Source: Pseudomonadota bacterium (GTDB taxonomy: Bacteria; Pseudomonadota; Alphaproteobacteria; Rhizobiales; Hyphomicrobiaceae). Taken from it: DNA of 24,953 bases. This document shows, piece by piece, positions 8,776-16,739 of this stretch (position 1 is its first letter; each line of letters opens with the position of its first letter). The stretch is taken from contig JAEYPL010000164.1 in the NCBI GenBank assembly GCA_023410905.1, positions 1 through 24,953 of the forward strand, read 5' to 3'. The position numbers and the translations under genes are program-made. The notes below the pieces were generated by a model. The model had not been told where the DNA came from. It saw only the letters and a list, made by a program, of their open reading frames with translations, and did no database searches.

Positions 8776-9504
8776 ATGAAGCACGAAGTGTTCGAAAAGA
8801 ACTCGATCATCCTCCTCGTCGGCATTCTCGTCGTGGTGTCGATCGGCGGTCTCTTCCAGATCGCGCCGCTGTTCTGGGTCGACAGCACCATCGAGAAAGT
8901 GCAGGGCATGCGCCCCTACACACCGCTCGAACAGGCTGGCCGCGACGTCTACCTCCGCGAAGGTTGCTACAATTGCCATAGCCAGATGGTGCGCACGCTT
9001 CGCGACGAGGTTGAGCGCTACGGTCATTATAGCCTCGCGGCCGAGAGCATGTACGATCATCCTTTCCAGTGGGGATCGAAGCGCACGGGGCCTGACCTCG
9101 CGCGCGTCGGCGGCAAGTATTCGGATCAGTGGCACGTCGAGCACATGGTCAATCCGCGCTCGGTCGTGCCGGAGAGCATCATGCCGAGCTATCCGTGGCT
9201 CATGACGCGGCGGCTCGATGCGAGCGATGTCGAGGCGCGCCTCAAGACATTGCGCAAGGTCGGCGTGCCCTACACCGACGAGATGATTGCGAATGTGCGT
9301 AACGATATCGCCGCGCAGATCAATCCGGACAGCCGTCCATCGCGTGAGCTGCTTAAGCGCTATCCGAAGGCGAAGGTCGCGAAGTTCGACGGCCAGAATG
9401 GCGTGCCGCCGACCGAGATGGATGCGCTCGTCGCGTATCTCCAGATCCTCGGACAGCTCGTCGACTTCACCAAGTTCGACGCGGCCGGTCCGAACCTGCG
9501 CTGA
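8776..9504 (+). CDS. ccoO: cbb3-type cytochrome c oxidase subunit II (mono-haem c)
   Basis: This 242-residue subunit is anchored by one membrane helix (residues 10-33) with a periplasmic mono-haem cytochrome c domain. The haem attachment site is Cys64-x-x-Cys67-His68 in EGCYNCHSQM, and the sixth ligand is probably a methionine of the MPSYPW block. CcoO passes electrons from CcoP towards CcoN. ATG 8776 was chosen over an in-frame upstream ATG inside ccoN because GGGGGAT (8764-8769) precedes it and the family begins with a similar MxxHxxxEKNSxIL pattern. The length is normal for the family. Confidence 0.96.
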   Translation: MKHEVFEKNSIILLVGILVVVSIGGLFQIAPLFWVDSTIEKVQGMRPYTPLEQAGRDVYLREGCYNCHSQMVRTLRDEVERYGHYSLAAESMYDHPFQWGSKRTGPDLARVGGKYSDQWHVEHMVNPRSVVPESIMPSYPWLMTRRLDASDVEARLKTLRKVGVPYTDEMIANVRNDIAAQINPDSRPSRELLKRYPKAKVAKFDGQNGVPPTEMDALVAYLQILGQLVDFTKFDAAGPNLR

Positions 9505-9517
9505 GAGGATGAGCACC

Positions 9518-9697
9518 ATGACGTATGACTCGGTTGCGACTGTCAGCCAGGTGGTTTCGCTTCTCATGTTCGTCGGGTTGTTCGCGGGCGTGCTCGCGTA
9601 CGCGCTCTGGCCGTCGAACGGGGCGCGCTTCGAGGCGGCACAGCGCACGGCTCTCGATCTCGATGACAGTCAGAATGCCAAGCGGGGGCGGCCATGA
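9518..9697 (+). CDS. ccoQ: cbb3-type cytochrome c oxidase subunit CcoQ
   Basis: This short 59-residue protein has one transmembrane helix (about residues 9-32, containing the LLMFVGLFAGVLAYALWP segment) and a polar, acidic-basic tail. That is the normal build of CcoQ, which stabilises the CcoN/O/P complex. Two starts are possible. ATG 9509 lies directly against the purine run GAGAGG (9503-9508), whereas ATG 9518 is nine bases from it and is preferred. The stop codon overlaps the ccoP start in an ATGA (9694-9697), which implies translational coupling. Identification rests on position, size and the helix, because CcoQ sequences are weakly conserved. Confidence 0.88.
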   Translation: MTYDSVATVSQVVSLLMFVGLFAGVLAYALWPSNGARFEAAQRTALDLDDSQNAKRGRP

Positions 9698-10563
9698 GCG
9701 ACAAACGCGAGATTGATGACGTCACCGGCGTCGAGACAACCGGTCACACGTGGGACGGCATCAAGGAACTGAACAAGCCGCTGCCGAAGTGGTGGCTGAT
9801 GACGTTCTACGTCTCGATCGTGTGGGCTGTCGGCTACATGATCGTCTATCCGGCATGGCCGACGCTCAATGGCTATACCAAGGGCATCTGGGGCTACAGT
9901 CAGCGTGCAACGGTGTCAGAGGAAATCGAGGCTGCGAAGGCCGCACAGGCGACTTCCCGTACCGCGCTCGAGAAGACCGCGCTCGCCGAGGTGAAGAACG
10001 ATCCCGATCTGCTGCGTTTCGCCATGGTCGGCGGTGCGGCGTCGTTCGCGACGAACTGCGCACCTTGTCACGGCCGCGGTGCGCAGGGATTTGCGGGTTA
10101 TCCGAACCTCAACGACGACGACTGGCTCTGGGGCGGCTCGCTCGCCGATATCGAGAAGACCATTCACTACGGCATTCGCAGTGGTCACAAGGAAAGCCGG
10201 ATCAGCGACATGCCGAAGTACGGCATCGACGGTCTTCTCAAGCCGGCCGAGATCGACGATACCGCGGAATTCGTGCTCTCGCTGAACAAGCGAGCGACGG
10301 ATACCGCTGCCGCCGGGAGAGGTGCCAAGATCTTTGCCGATCAGTGCGTCTCGTGCCATGGCGCCGATGGCAAAGGCAATGTCGAGCTCGGCGCGCCGAA
10401 CCTGACGGACGACATCTGGCTCTATGGCGGCGAGAAGCCAGCCATCGTGCAGTCGATCGCGACAGGTCGTGGCGGTTCCATGCCCGCATGGCAGGGGCGT
10501 CTCGATCCCGTCACGCTGAAGTCGCTCGCCATCTACGTGCACAGCCTCGGCGGCGGCAAGTAG
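9694..10563 (+). CDS. ccoP: cbb3-type cytochrome c oxidase subunit III (di-haem c)
   Basis: This 289-residue di-haem subunit receives electrons from the bc1 complex or soluble cytochrome c. The N-terminus has the family segment HTWDGIKELNKPLPKWW, followed by a membrane helix (about 33-52, ending near YPAWP). Two periplasmic cytochrome c domains carry haem sites at Cys122-x-x-Cys125-His126 (NCAPCHG) and Cys218-x-x-Cys221-His222 (QCVSCHG). Downstream methionines in the DMPKYG and SMPAWQG segments are the likely axial ligands. It starts inside the ccoQ stop codon. A small cysteine-rich ORF follows after 23 bases. Full length, identification secure. Confidence 0.97.
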   Translation: MSDKREIDDVTGVETTGHTWDGIKELNKPLPKWWLMTFYVSIVWAVGYMIVYPAWPTLNGYTKGIWGYSQRATVSEEIEAAKAAQATSRTALEKTALAEVKNDPDLLRFAMVGGAASFATNCAPCHGRGAQGFAGYPNLNDDDWLWGGSLADIEKTIHYGIRSGHKESRISDMPKYGIDGLLKPAEIDDTAEFVLSLNKRATDTAAAGRGAKIFADQCVSCHGADGKGNVELGAPNLTDDIWLYGGEKPAIVQSIATGRGGSMPAWQGRLDPVTLKSLAIYVHSLGGGK

Positions 10564-10586
10564 CGGCGCGCTTGGAGACGAGCACC

Positions 10587-10781
10587 ATGTGCGGATGCGG
10601 GTGCGAGCTGGGTTTGGTGCTGGCGGCCTGCCGGGCCGGCGAGGCGCAACACACTGCCGCATCGCAGGTTGAGACCGCGCCGCGCGCTCACTCGGTGTTC
10701 GAGCGCCTGGTTCTGGCTTGGCTGGCATGCATGGCGGGCGACACGCCGATGCAGCGCCTCAGCCGCAGGAGCGCACCGTGA
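10587..10781 (+). CDS. Unrecognised small cysteine-rich protein between ccoP and ccoG
   Basis: This 64-residue ORF begins MCGCGCELGL and has five cysteines (residues 2, 4, 6, 15 and 48), no clear membrane helix and a basic C-terminus. I do not recognise the family. Two features support real translation. GGAG (10573-10576) lies ten bases before its ATG, and its TGA stop overlaps the GTG start of ccoG in the sequence GTGA (10778-10781), the same style of coupling used at ccoQ/ccoP, ccoG/ccoH and ccoI/ccoS. The Cys-x-Cys-x-Cys start could bind copper or another metal, which would fit an oxidase maturation cluster, but this is inference. It could instead be a leader peptide that only couples translation into ccoG. 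It would be easy to miss because of its size. Confidence 0.6.
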   Translation: MCGCGCELGLVLAACRAGEAQHTAASQVETAPRAHSVFERLVLAWLACMAGDTPMQRLSRRSAP

Positions 10782-12328
10782 CTACGGTCCTCGATCGGCG
10801 GAACAATCCGGCTGCCAAGCCGGGCGCGCGCACGGCCGCAGGCGACGTCGAGGCGCACGACGTTGCGGCTGTCAACCGCGCGGCCGATCGCCAGATGTAT
10901 GCGTCGCGCCAGAAGATCTATCCGCGCCTCGCGCACGGCCGTTTCCGCTCGGTGAAATGGATCGTGATGGCCGTCGCGTTCGCGATCTACTACGGACTGC
11001 CGTGGTTGCGCTGGGATCGTGGACCTGATCTGCCCGATCAGGCGGTGCTGCTCGACATGGCGCACAATCGCTTCTTTTTCTTCTTCCTCGAGATCTGGCC
11101 GCAGGAATTCTATTTCGTCACGGGCCTGCTCGTGCTCGCGGCGCTCGTGCTGTTCCTCGTGACGTCAGTCGCAGGGCGCGTGTGGTGTGGCTATGCCTGT
11201 CCGCAGACGGTGTGGACAGACCTCATGGTTGCTGTCGAGCGCCTCTGGCAGGGCGATCGCAATGCACGCATTCGTCTCGACAAGGAACCGTGGAGCGCGC
11301 GCAAGGTCTTCCTCAAGACCATGACGCACGTGAGCTGGCTGCTGATCGGCCTGCTGACGGGCGGCGCGCTCGTGTTCTACTTCCGCGATGCGCCGACGCT
11401 CGCAGCCGAGCTCGCGACGGGAACGGCACCTGCTGTCGCCTATCTGTTCCTCGGCATCTTCGCGGCGACCACGTATCTGCTCGGCGGCATCGCGCGCGAG
11501 CAGGTCTGCATCTACATGTGCCCCTGGCCGCGCATTCAGGGCGCGATGACGGACAGCCACACGCTGCTGGTCAGCTATCGCCCGGAGCGGGGCGAGCCGC
11601 GCGGGCCGGCGCGCAAGGGGGCGGACGGTCTTGTCGACTGGTCGACGCGTGGCGATTGCATCGACTGCAAAGCATGCGTCGTGGTCTGCCCGATGGGCAT
11701 CGACATCCGCGACGGCTCGCAGCTCGAGTGCATCCAATGCGCGCTCTGCATCGATGCGTGCGACGAGATCATGGACAAGATCAAGCGCCCGCGTGGCCTG
11801 ATCGCCTATGACACGATCGCCAAGCAGGAAGCGAGCGCGCGCGGCATCACGCACGAGCCTGTGCAACTCCTGCGTCCGCGCACGTTCCTCTATTTCGGCA
11901 TGATCTCGCTCGTCGGTATCATCATGCTCGTTGCGCTCTGGAACAGAGCGACGCTCGAACTCAATGTTCAGCACGACCGCAATCCGCCATTCGTGCGTCT
12001 CTCCGAGGGCGGCATTCGCAATGGCTACACTGTGAAGATCCTCAACAAGCTGCATGAACCGCGCACGTTCGCACTCGGCATGACGGACCTGCAAGGTGCG
12101 TCCCTGTCGATGGTGGGTGCCGAGCCCGGCAGCCCGCTCAATGTCACTGTCCCGACGAACACGCTGCGTGAACTTCGCGTCTTCGTGACCGTACCGCGCG
12201 GCGGTCTCGGAAAGCTGAAGGACGCTTCGACGAACTTTGCCTTTGAAGTACGCGATCTCACTTCGGGCCAGACGACGCGCCGTGGAACGCTCTTCCAGGC
12301 GCCCGCACCACAAGGAAGCCGCCCATGA
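10778..12328 (+). CDS. ccoG: cbb3 oxidase accessory protein CcoG/FixG, polyferredoxin
   Basis: This 516-residue membrane protein has about five hydrophobic segments, two 4Fe-4S ferredoxin clusters and a C-terminal Ig-like domain. An early membrane-loop motif CGYACP (Cys137, Cys141) is followed by the ferredoxin cysteines 294, 297, 300 and 304 (GDCIDCKACVVVCP) and 318, 321, 324 and 328 (ECIQCALCIDAC). CcoG is a cupric reductase that supplies Cu(I) for the oxidase. An upstream in-frame ATG exists at 10718, but GTG 10778 is preferred. It follows AGGAG (10767-10771) and overlaps the stop of the small ORF, and the upstream extension lacks family-like sequence. The stop overlaps ccoH as ATGA (12325-12328). 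Confidence 0.95.
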   Translation: MTTVLDRRNNPAAKPGARTAAGDVEAHDVAAVNRAADRQMYASRQKIYPRLAHGRFRSVKWIVMAVAFAIYYGLPWLRWDRGPDLPDQAVLLDMAHNRFFFFFLEIWPQEFYFVTGLLVLAALVLFLVTSVAGRVWCGYACPQTVWTDLMVAVERLWQGDRNARIRLDKEPWSARKVFLKTMTHVSWLLIGLLTGGALVFYFRDAPTLAAELATGTAPAVAYLFLGIFAATTYLLGGIAREQVCIYMCPWPRIQGAMTDSHTLLVSYRPERGEPRGPARKGADGLVDWSTRGDCIDCKACVVVCPMGIDIRDGSQLECIQCALCIDACDEIMDKIKRPRGLIAYDTIAKQEASARGITHEPVQLLRPRTFLYFGMISLVGIIMLVALWNRATLELNVQHDRNPPFVRLSEGGIRNGYTVKILNKLHEPRTFALGMTDLQGASLSMVGAEPGSPLNVTVPTNTLRELRVFVTVPRGGLGKLKDASTNFAFEVRDLTSGQTTRRGTLFQAPAPQGSRP

Positions 12329-12828
12329 ATACTGCTCGCCCCGATGGCGTTGAGGGCCTCAAGGGACGTCACGTGCTCATGGTGTTCGTCGGGTTCTTTC
12401 TCGTCGTGTTCGCCGTCAATGGCGTGTTCCTTTACTCCGCCATCTCGACCTACACCGGCATCGTTTCCGTCGAGCCCTACCGCAAGGGGCTCAACTACAA
12501 CGAACGCATCGCCGCTGAAGAAGCACAGAAGGCCCAGGGCTGGCATGAGGCGCTGGAGGTGACGCGCAACGGGCAAGTGACCCTGCGCCTGACCAACCGC
12601 CTTGGTGCTCCCGTCGAAGGGTTGCTGGTGGCGGGCACCTTCGGGCGGCCATCGACGGCACAGCACGACAGCAAGCTGGCACTCGAAGAGACGCAGCCCG
12701 GCGTATACACGGCGCAGGTCGCGCCTCCTGAGGCCGGTGCGTGGATTGTCACGCTCGAAGCGCGAACGCACGCGGCGCCGAGCGAAGTCGCGCATCAAAT
12801 GCGGAGGCGGCTATGGCTGAAACCTTGA
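12325..12828 (+). CDS. ccoH: cbb3 oxidase assembly protein CcoH/FixH
   Basis: This 167-residue protein has one membrane helix near the N-terminus (about residues 17-40, VLMVFVGFFLVVFAVNGVFL) and a periplasmic beta-rich domain. The segment VEPYRKGLNYNERIA is the usual FixH signature. CcoH helps late assembly of the cbb3 complex and is associated with CcoP. Both of its borders overlap neighbours: ATGA with ccoG at the 5' end, and 16 bases with ccoI at the 3' end. Length is normal for the family. Confidence 0.93.
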   Translation: MNTARPDGVEGLKGRHVLMVFVGFFLVVFAVNGVFLYSAISTYTGIVSVEPYRKGLNYNERIAAEEAQKAQGWHEALEVTRNGQVTLRLTNRLGAPVEGLLVAGTFGRPSTAQHDSKLALEETQPGVYTAQVAPPEAGAWIVTLEARTHAAPSEVAHQMRRRLWLKP

Positions 12829-15011
12829 GCGTTTCCGCACTTCGCGAGCTGCCGAACGAAGAGACACAGCGCGAGCAGGCGTTGACGCTCGTCGTCGAAG
12901 GCATGCATTGCGGTAACTGCATGCGCAAAGTCGAGCGGACGCTTCAGGCACTGCCGGGCGTGATCGCAGCACGCGTAAATCTATCGAACGGGCGTGCGCA
13001 CGTGACGGCCGCGCCCTCTGGCGTCGAGATCGAGACGCTCGTCGAGGCACTCGGCGGCGTCGGCTTCAAAGCTTATGAGCTGGTCGAAGGCGCGACGCCC
13101 GCGCATGCGACCCACGACGCCGCATATCTGCGCCGCCTCGGTGTCGCGGGCTTCGCGGCGTCGAATATCATGCTTATGTCGGTCGCGGTGTGGGCCGGCA
13201 TTGCGAGCGACATGGATGCGTCATTGAAGACGCTGTTCCACTGGCTCTCGGCGATTGTCGCCATTCCCGCCGTTGCCTATGCGGGCCAGCCCTTCTTCCA
13301 GTCGGCCGCGCGGGCGCTCCGGGCGCGCCAGCTCAACATGGATGTGCCAATCTCGCTCGGTGTTCTGCTGGCCACGGGCATGAGCCTCTATCAAACCGTG
13401 CGCGGTAGCGATCAGGTCTACTTCGATGCCGCCGTGACGCTGCTCTTTTTCCTGCTGATCGGCCGCTATCTCGACATTGCCATGCGTTCGCGCGCCTCGA
13501 CTGCCGCGCAGAACCTGCTCGGCCTGCGCGCGACCGCCGCGACCGTAGTGCTTCTCGATGGTACGACGCAGCGCCTGCCGACACGCGACGTGCTGCCGGG
13601 TACGCGCATTCTCGTGGCGGCCGGTGAGCGCATTCCCGTCGATGCGCGTATCCGCAAGGGTATTGCCGAGGTGGACGAGAGCCTGATCACCGGCGAGAGC
13701 CGCCCGCGCAGCGTCGCGCCAGGCGATACGGTTTACTCGGGGACCATCAGCGTGAGGGGAACGCTCGAGACGGAAGCCATCGCGAGCGAGGAGAATACGC
13801 TGCTCGCCGATATCTCGCGGCTCATGGGCGCTGCCGAGCAGGCGCGCGGCCGCTATGTGCGCCTCGCCGATCGCGCTGCGCGCCATTACGCCCCCGCCGT
13901 GCATCTGCTTGGGCTCGGCACGTTCATTGGATGGATGCTGCTCGGCTATGGCTGGGAGCCTGCGCTGACCGCGGCGGTGGCGGTGCTCATCATTACATGC
14001 CCGTGCGCGCTGGCGCTCGCTGTGCCTGCAGTGCAGGTGGTCGCGAGCGGGCGGCTGTTCCGCAATGGCATTATCCTCAAGGCCGCGGACGGTCTCGAGC
14101 GCATGGCTGAGATCGATACGATCGTCTTCGACAAGACGGGCACGCTTACGCTCGGTGAGCCGCGCCTCGTGGATAGTTCCGCGATCGATCATCGGATGCT
14201 TGCGCGCGCAGCTCGTCTCGCAGCGGCAAGTCGCCATCCCTATTCGCGCGCGATCGTGGCAGCGGCCAAGGCGCGCGGCATCGCGGTGATTGCCGAGAGG
14301 GTGGTCGAGGAGATCGCCGGCTCCGGACTGCGGCATGTCGATGCGAGCGGCGAGACGCGTCTCGGCTCGGCACAATTCTGCGAGATTGCGGGCGTGCCTG
14401 CCGAGAGCAGTTCGGCCATATGGCTTCGCACACCGGATGGTGGCGCGACGGCTTTCCATTTTCCGGATCACCTACGCAGCGACGCGGTCGAGGTCATTGG
14501 GCGCTTGCGCGATGCAGGCTTTCACATCGAAATTCTGTCAGGTGACGGGCGCGCGTCGGTAGCAGAGGCTGCGCAGGCCCTCGGCGTCGCCAACTGGCAG
14601 GCTGAGCTCAAGCCGGCGGACAAGATCGCGCGTCTCGACGCTCTCAAGGGGGAGGGGCGCAAGGTGCTCATGGTGGGTGATGGCCTCAATGACGCGCCGG
14701 CACTTGCTGCGGGACATGCTTCGCTCTCGCCAGCTTCGGCTGCAGATATCAGCCAGACGGCTGCCGATGCGGTATTTCAGGGCGAGCGTCTCGCGCCGAT
14801 CATCGAGGCACTGCTCGTCGCGCATGGTGCGCAGCGCCGCGCGCTCGAGAATTTCGGCATCGCGATCGGCTATAATTTCATTTTCGTGCCGCTCGCCGTG
14901 ATCGGTCTTGCGACACCGCTGATCGCCGCCATCGCAATGTCGGCATCGTCCATCGCAGTGACGGCCAACGCCCTACGCCTCTCTCGTCAGTATCTGGGGA
15001 GGATGTCATGA
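12813..15011 (+). CDS. ccoI: P1B-type copper-transporting ATPase CcoI/FixI
   Basis: This 732-residue inner-membrane copper pump is required for cbb3 oxidase assembly. An N-terminal heavy-metal-associated domain has GMHCGNC (Cys33, Cys36). The membrane Cys-Pro-Cys is at 396-398. The actuator motif TGES, the phosphorylation loop DKTGT (Asp440), the SRHPYS His-Pro motif of P1B pumps and the hinge GDGLND (622-627) are all present, so the pump looks intact. An in-frame ATG at 12741 is rejected because it lies well inside ccoH. ATG 12813 follows GGAGG (12802-12806). The stop overlaps ccoS as ATGA. FixI/CcoI pumps export copper slowly for cuproprotein assembly rather than for detoxification. Genomic context, not the motifs, separates it from CopA. 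Confidence 0.95.
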   Translation: MAETLSVSALRELPNEETQREQALTLVVEGMHCGNCMRKVERTLQALPGVIAARVNLSNGRAHVTAAPSGVEIETLVEALGGVGFKAYELVEGATPAHATHDAAYLRRLGVAGFAASNIMLMSVAVWAGIASDMDASLKTLFHWLSAIVAIPAVAYAGQPFFQSAARALRARQLNMDVPISLGVLLATGMSLYQTVRGSDQVYFDAAVTLLFFLLIGRYLDIAMRSRASTAAQNLLGLRATAATVVLLDGTTQRLPTRDVLPGTRILVAAGERIPVDARIRKGIAEVDESLITGESRPRSVAPGDTVYSGTISVRGTLETEAIASEENTLLADISRLMGAAEQARGRYVRLADRAARHYAPAVHLLGLGTFIGWMLLGYGWEPALTAAVAVLIITCPCALALAVPAVQVVASGRLFRNGIILKAADGLERMAEIDTIVFDKTGTLTLGEPRLVDSSAIDHRMLARAARLAAASRHPYSRAIVAAAKARGIAVIAERVVEEIAGSGLRHVDASGETRLGSAQFCEIAGVPAESSSAIWLRTPDGGATAFHFPDHLRSDAVEVIGRLRDAGFHIEILSGDGRASVAEAAQALGVANWQAELKPADKIARLDALKGEGRKVLMVGDGLNDAPALAAGHASLSPASAADISQTAADAVFQGERLAPIIEALLVAHGAQRRALENFGIAIGYNFIFVPLAVIGLATPLIAAIAMSASSIAVTANALRLSRQYLGRMS

Positions 15012-15163
15012 CGGCACTTGCCTGGACGATCCCAATTGCACTCTTCCTCGGTGGGCTCGGCCTTGCGGGCTTTCTGTGGTCGCTCAAATCGGGGCAGTAC
15101 GACGATCTCGATGGTGCCGCATGGCGGGCACTGGACGACGAGCCGCCCGAATCGCGCAGCTAG
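15008..15163 (+). CDS. ccoS: cbb3 oxidase maturation protein CcoS
   Basis: This 51-residue membrane peptide has a hydrophobic segment (residues 5-25) and the CcoS signature LWSLKSGQYDDLDG followed by AAWRAL. CcoS is needed for cofactor insertion into the oxidase in Rhodobacter. Its ATG overlaps the ccoI stop in ATGA (15008-15011). Its TAG stop (15161-15163) overlaps the stop of the convergent metallopeptidase gene, giving a shared CTAG. There is therefore no intergenic space for a terminator at the end of the cco operon. Confidence 0.93.
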   Translation: MTALAWTIPIALFLGGLGLAGFLWSLKSGQYDDLDGAAWRALDDEPPESRS

Positions 15164-16308
15164 GACTTCGCGCCGAACGACCCGTCGAGCGTCTCGAACA
15201 ACCGCACGAGCAGCTTCGTGCGCGGCACGAGGTGCGAGACGAGCAGATATTCCTGATGCGTGTGCGGGCCGTCACCCAGCACACCGAGACCGTCGAGCGT
15301 CGGCACGCCGAGTGCGCCCGTGAAATTGCCGTCGCTGCCGCCGCCAGCCACGCGCTCGCCCTTCACCTCGAAGCCGATCTCGCGTGCCAGTGCTGCAGCG
15401 TGATCATAGAGCTTCTGAATGGCAGGTGATTTCACGAACGACGGTCGGTACAAGCCGGGCGTCACTTCCAGCTTCACGTCCGGATCGTAGCTCTTCAGCG
15501 CCAGCAGCTTCGTGCGCACTTCTGCCTCGTCACCGGGGAGCGGCACGAGGCAGTAGACGATCGCTTCGCAGGAGAGGGGCACCATGTTCTCATGCGTGCC
15601 ACCCTGGATGGTGCCGACGTTGAGCGTGACGTTCCGCGCGTAGTCGGTCATGGCCTCGATCTCGAGCACCTGACGCGCCATCTCGCGGATCGCACTGCGG
15701 CCCTTTGCATGATACGCACCCGCGTGTGCGGGAACGCCCGTCGTCTTGAGCTGATAGCGCGCAATGCCGTGCCGCGCGATCGTGATGCGGCCGAAGTCGC
15801 CGGAGGGCTCGACGACGAGCACGATGGCGTGCTTCTTTGCCTCGGCTTCGATGTAGGGTCGCGAGAACGGACTGCCGATCTCCTCATCCGGAATCATCAT
15901 GACCGTGACCGGGAGATGCGGACGCTTTCCAGTTGCGTACAGATGCGCAAGTGCGGAGAAGGCAATCGCGTTCCCGCCCTTCATGTCGTAGATGCCAGGG
16001 CCATACGCGCAGTCACCTTCGACGCGCATGGGCAGCGGTCCCGCGAGCGTGCCGACGGGGTGGACCGTATCCATGTGGCCAAGCAGCAGAATGCCGGGGC
16101 CGTTCGCGGCTCCCGGTACGCGGCCGATCAGGATATCGCCGATGCCGTTCTCGCCGGGAATGCGCTCGATGCTGGCGCCTATCGCGCGCAGCAGGTTCTC
16201 CGCGTGCTGGGAGACGCGATTGACGGCGGCCGCATCTTGCGTCGGGCTTTCGATCTCGACCCAGGCGTTGACGGCAGCGAGCAGAGCTTCAGGCGTGAGG
16301 TCGCGCAT
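15160..16308 (-). CDS. M20 family metallopeptidase (glutamate carboxypeptidase-like)
   Basis: This 382-residue di-zinc amidohydrolase of the M20/CPG2-ArgE-DapE family probably removes an N-terminal or C-terminal acyl/amino-acid group from a small substrate. Expected metal and catalytic residues are present: His78 and Asp80 (GHMDTVH), the bridging Asp108 (YDMKGG), the Glu142-Glu143 pair (PDEEIG), Glu167 (VEPSG), and a C-terminal His in the GPHTHQEY segment. ATG 16308 was chosen because the family opening (LLAAVNAWVEIESPT) starts just after it and it frees the upstream DNA for a divergent gene. An in-frame ATG at 16476 would add 56 non-conserved residues. No strong ribosome-binding site is visible at either start. 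It converges on ccoS with a four-base stop-codon overlap. The exact substrate is unknown. Confidence 0.85.
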   Translation of the reverse strand: MRDLTPEALLAAVNAWVEIESPTQDAAAVNRVSQHAENLLRAIGASIERIPGENGIGDILIGRVPGAANGPGILLLGHMDTVHPVGTLAGPLPMRVEGDCAYGPGIYDMKGGNAIAFSALAHLYATGKRPHLPVTVMMIPDEEIGSPFSRPYIEAEAKKHAIVLVVEPSGDFGRITIARHGIARYQLKTTGVPAHAGAYHAKGRSAIREMARQVLEIEAMTDYARNVTLNVGTIQGGTHENMVPLSCEAIVYCLVPLPGDEAEVRTKLLALKSYDPDVKLEVTPGLYRPSFVKSPAIQKLYDHAAALAREIGFEVKGERVAGGGSDGNFTGALGVPTLDGLGVLGDGPHTHQEYLLVSHLVPRTKLLVRLFETLDGSFGAKS

Positions 16309-16487
16309 CGGAAGGGGGCTTTCGGCTGGCGGGCGTGAGTTGGTGTCCAGAATAGCCGTATTGTCCGGTGCGCCAAGTGCGGCCAGCGCTGCCGAGGAAT
16401 GCAGCGGCGTGCCGGTTATTCGACCTCGACGAAACGTGGTTTGATTTCCGAGGATGGATCGACGGTAATCCATCACTCAGGGCATTG

Positions 16488-16739
16488 ATGGCACCACTGC
16501 TTCCATACCGGTTTGCCCCGTACGCTTACGGCATTCTCCAGGCGGCGATCACGACAGCCGTGGCGACGGCTATCGCGGTATTTCCGGTGGCGCACTCGGC
16601 TGGTGAATTCGTCGAGCGCTGGATGGTCGCTTGGTTCGTCGCCTGGCTAACCATGGTGCCTGTCGTGCTGCTCGCGGCACCGTGCATTCACCGCGCCGTC
16701 ATGCGCCTCTTCGAAGAGGATCATAAGGCGGATCGCTGA
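16488..16739 (+). CDS. DUF2798 family small membrane protein
   Basis: This 83-residue protein has two predicted membrane helices (about residues 14-32 and 46-66) and the DUF2798 pattern: an N-terminal PYRFAPYAYG block, a mid-segment FVERWMVAWFVAWLTMVPVVLLAAP and a basic tail. Function is unknown for the whole family. ATG 16488 was chosen because the family begins here and CAGGG (16478-16482) precedes it. Upstream in-frame codons from 16368 would give a non-membrane extension. It is divergent from the metallopeptidase gene, with 179 bases between starts. Its last 41 bases overlap the 3' end of obgE on the other strand. Confidence 0.7.
   Translation: MAPLLPYRFAPYAYGILQAAITTAVATAIAVFPVAHSAGEFVERWMVAWFVAWLTMVPVVLLAAPCIHRAVMRLFEEDHKADR

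Noticed and set aside
16308..16476. 56-residue N-terminal extension of the M20 peptidase
   Set aside because: It is not family-like, has no ribosome-binding site, and would occupy the space that the divergent DUF2798 gene needs for its promoter.
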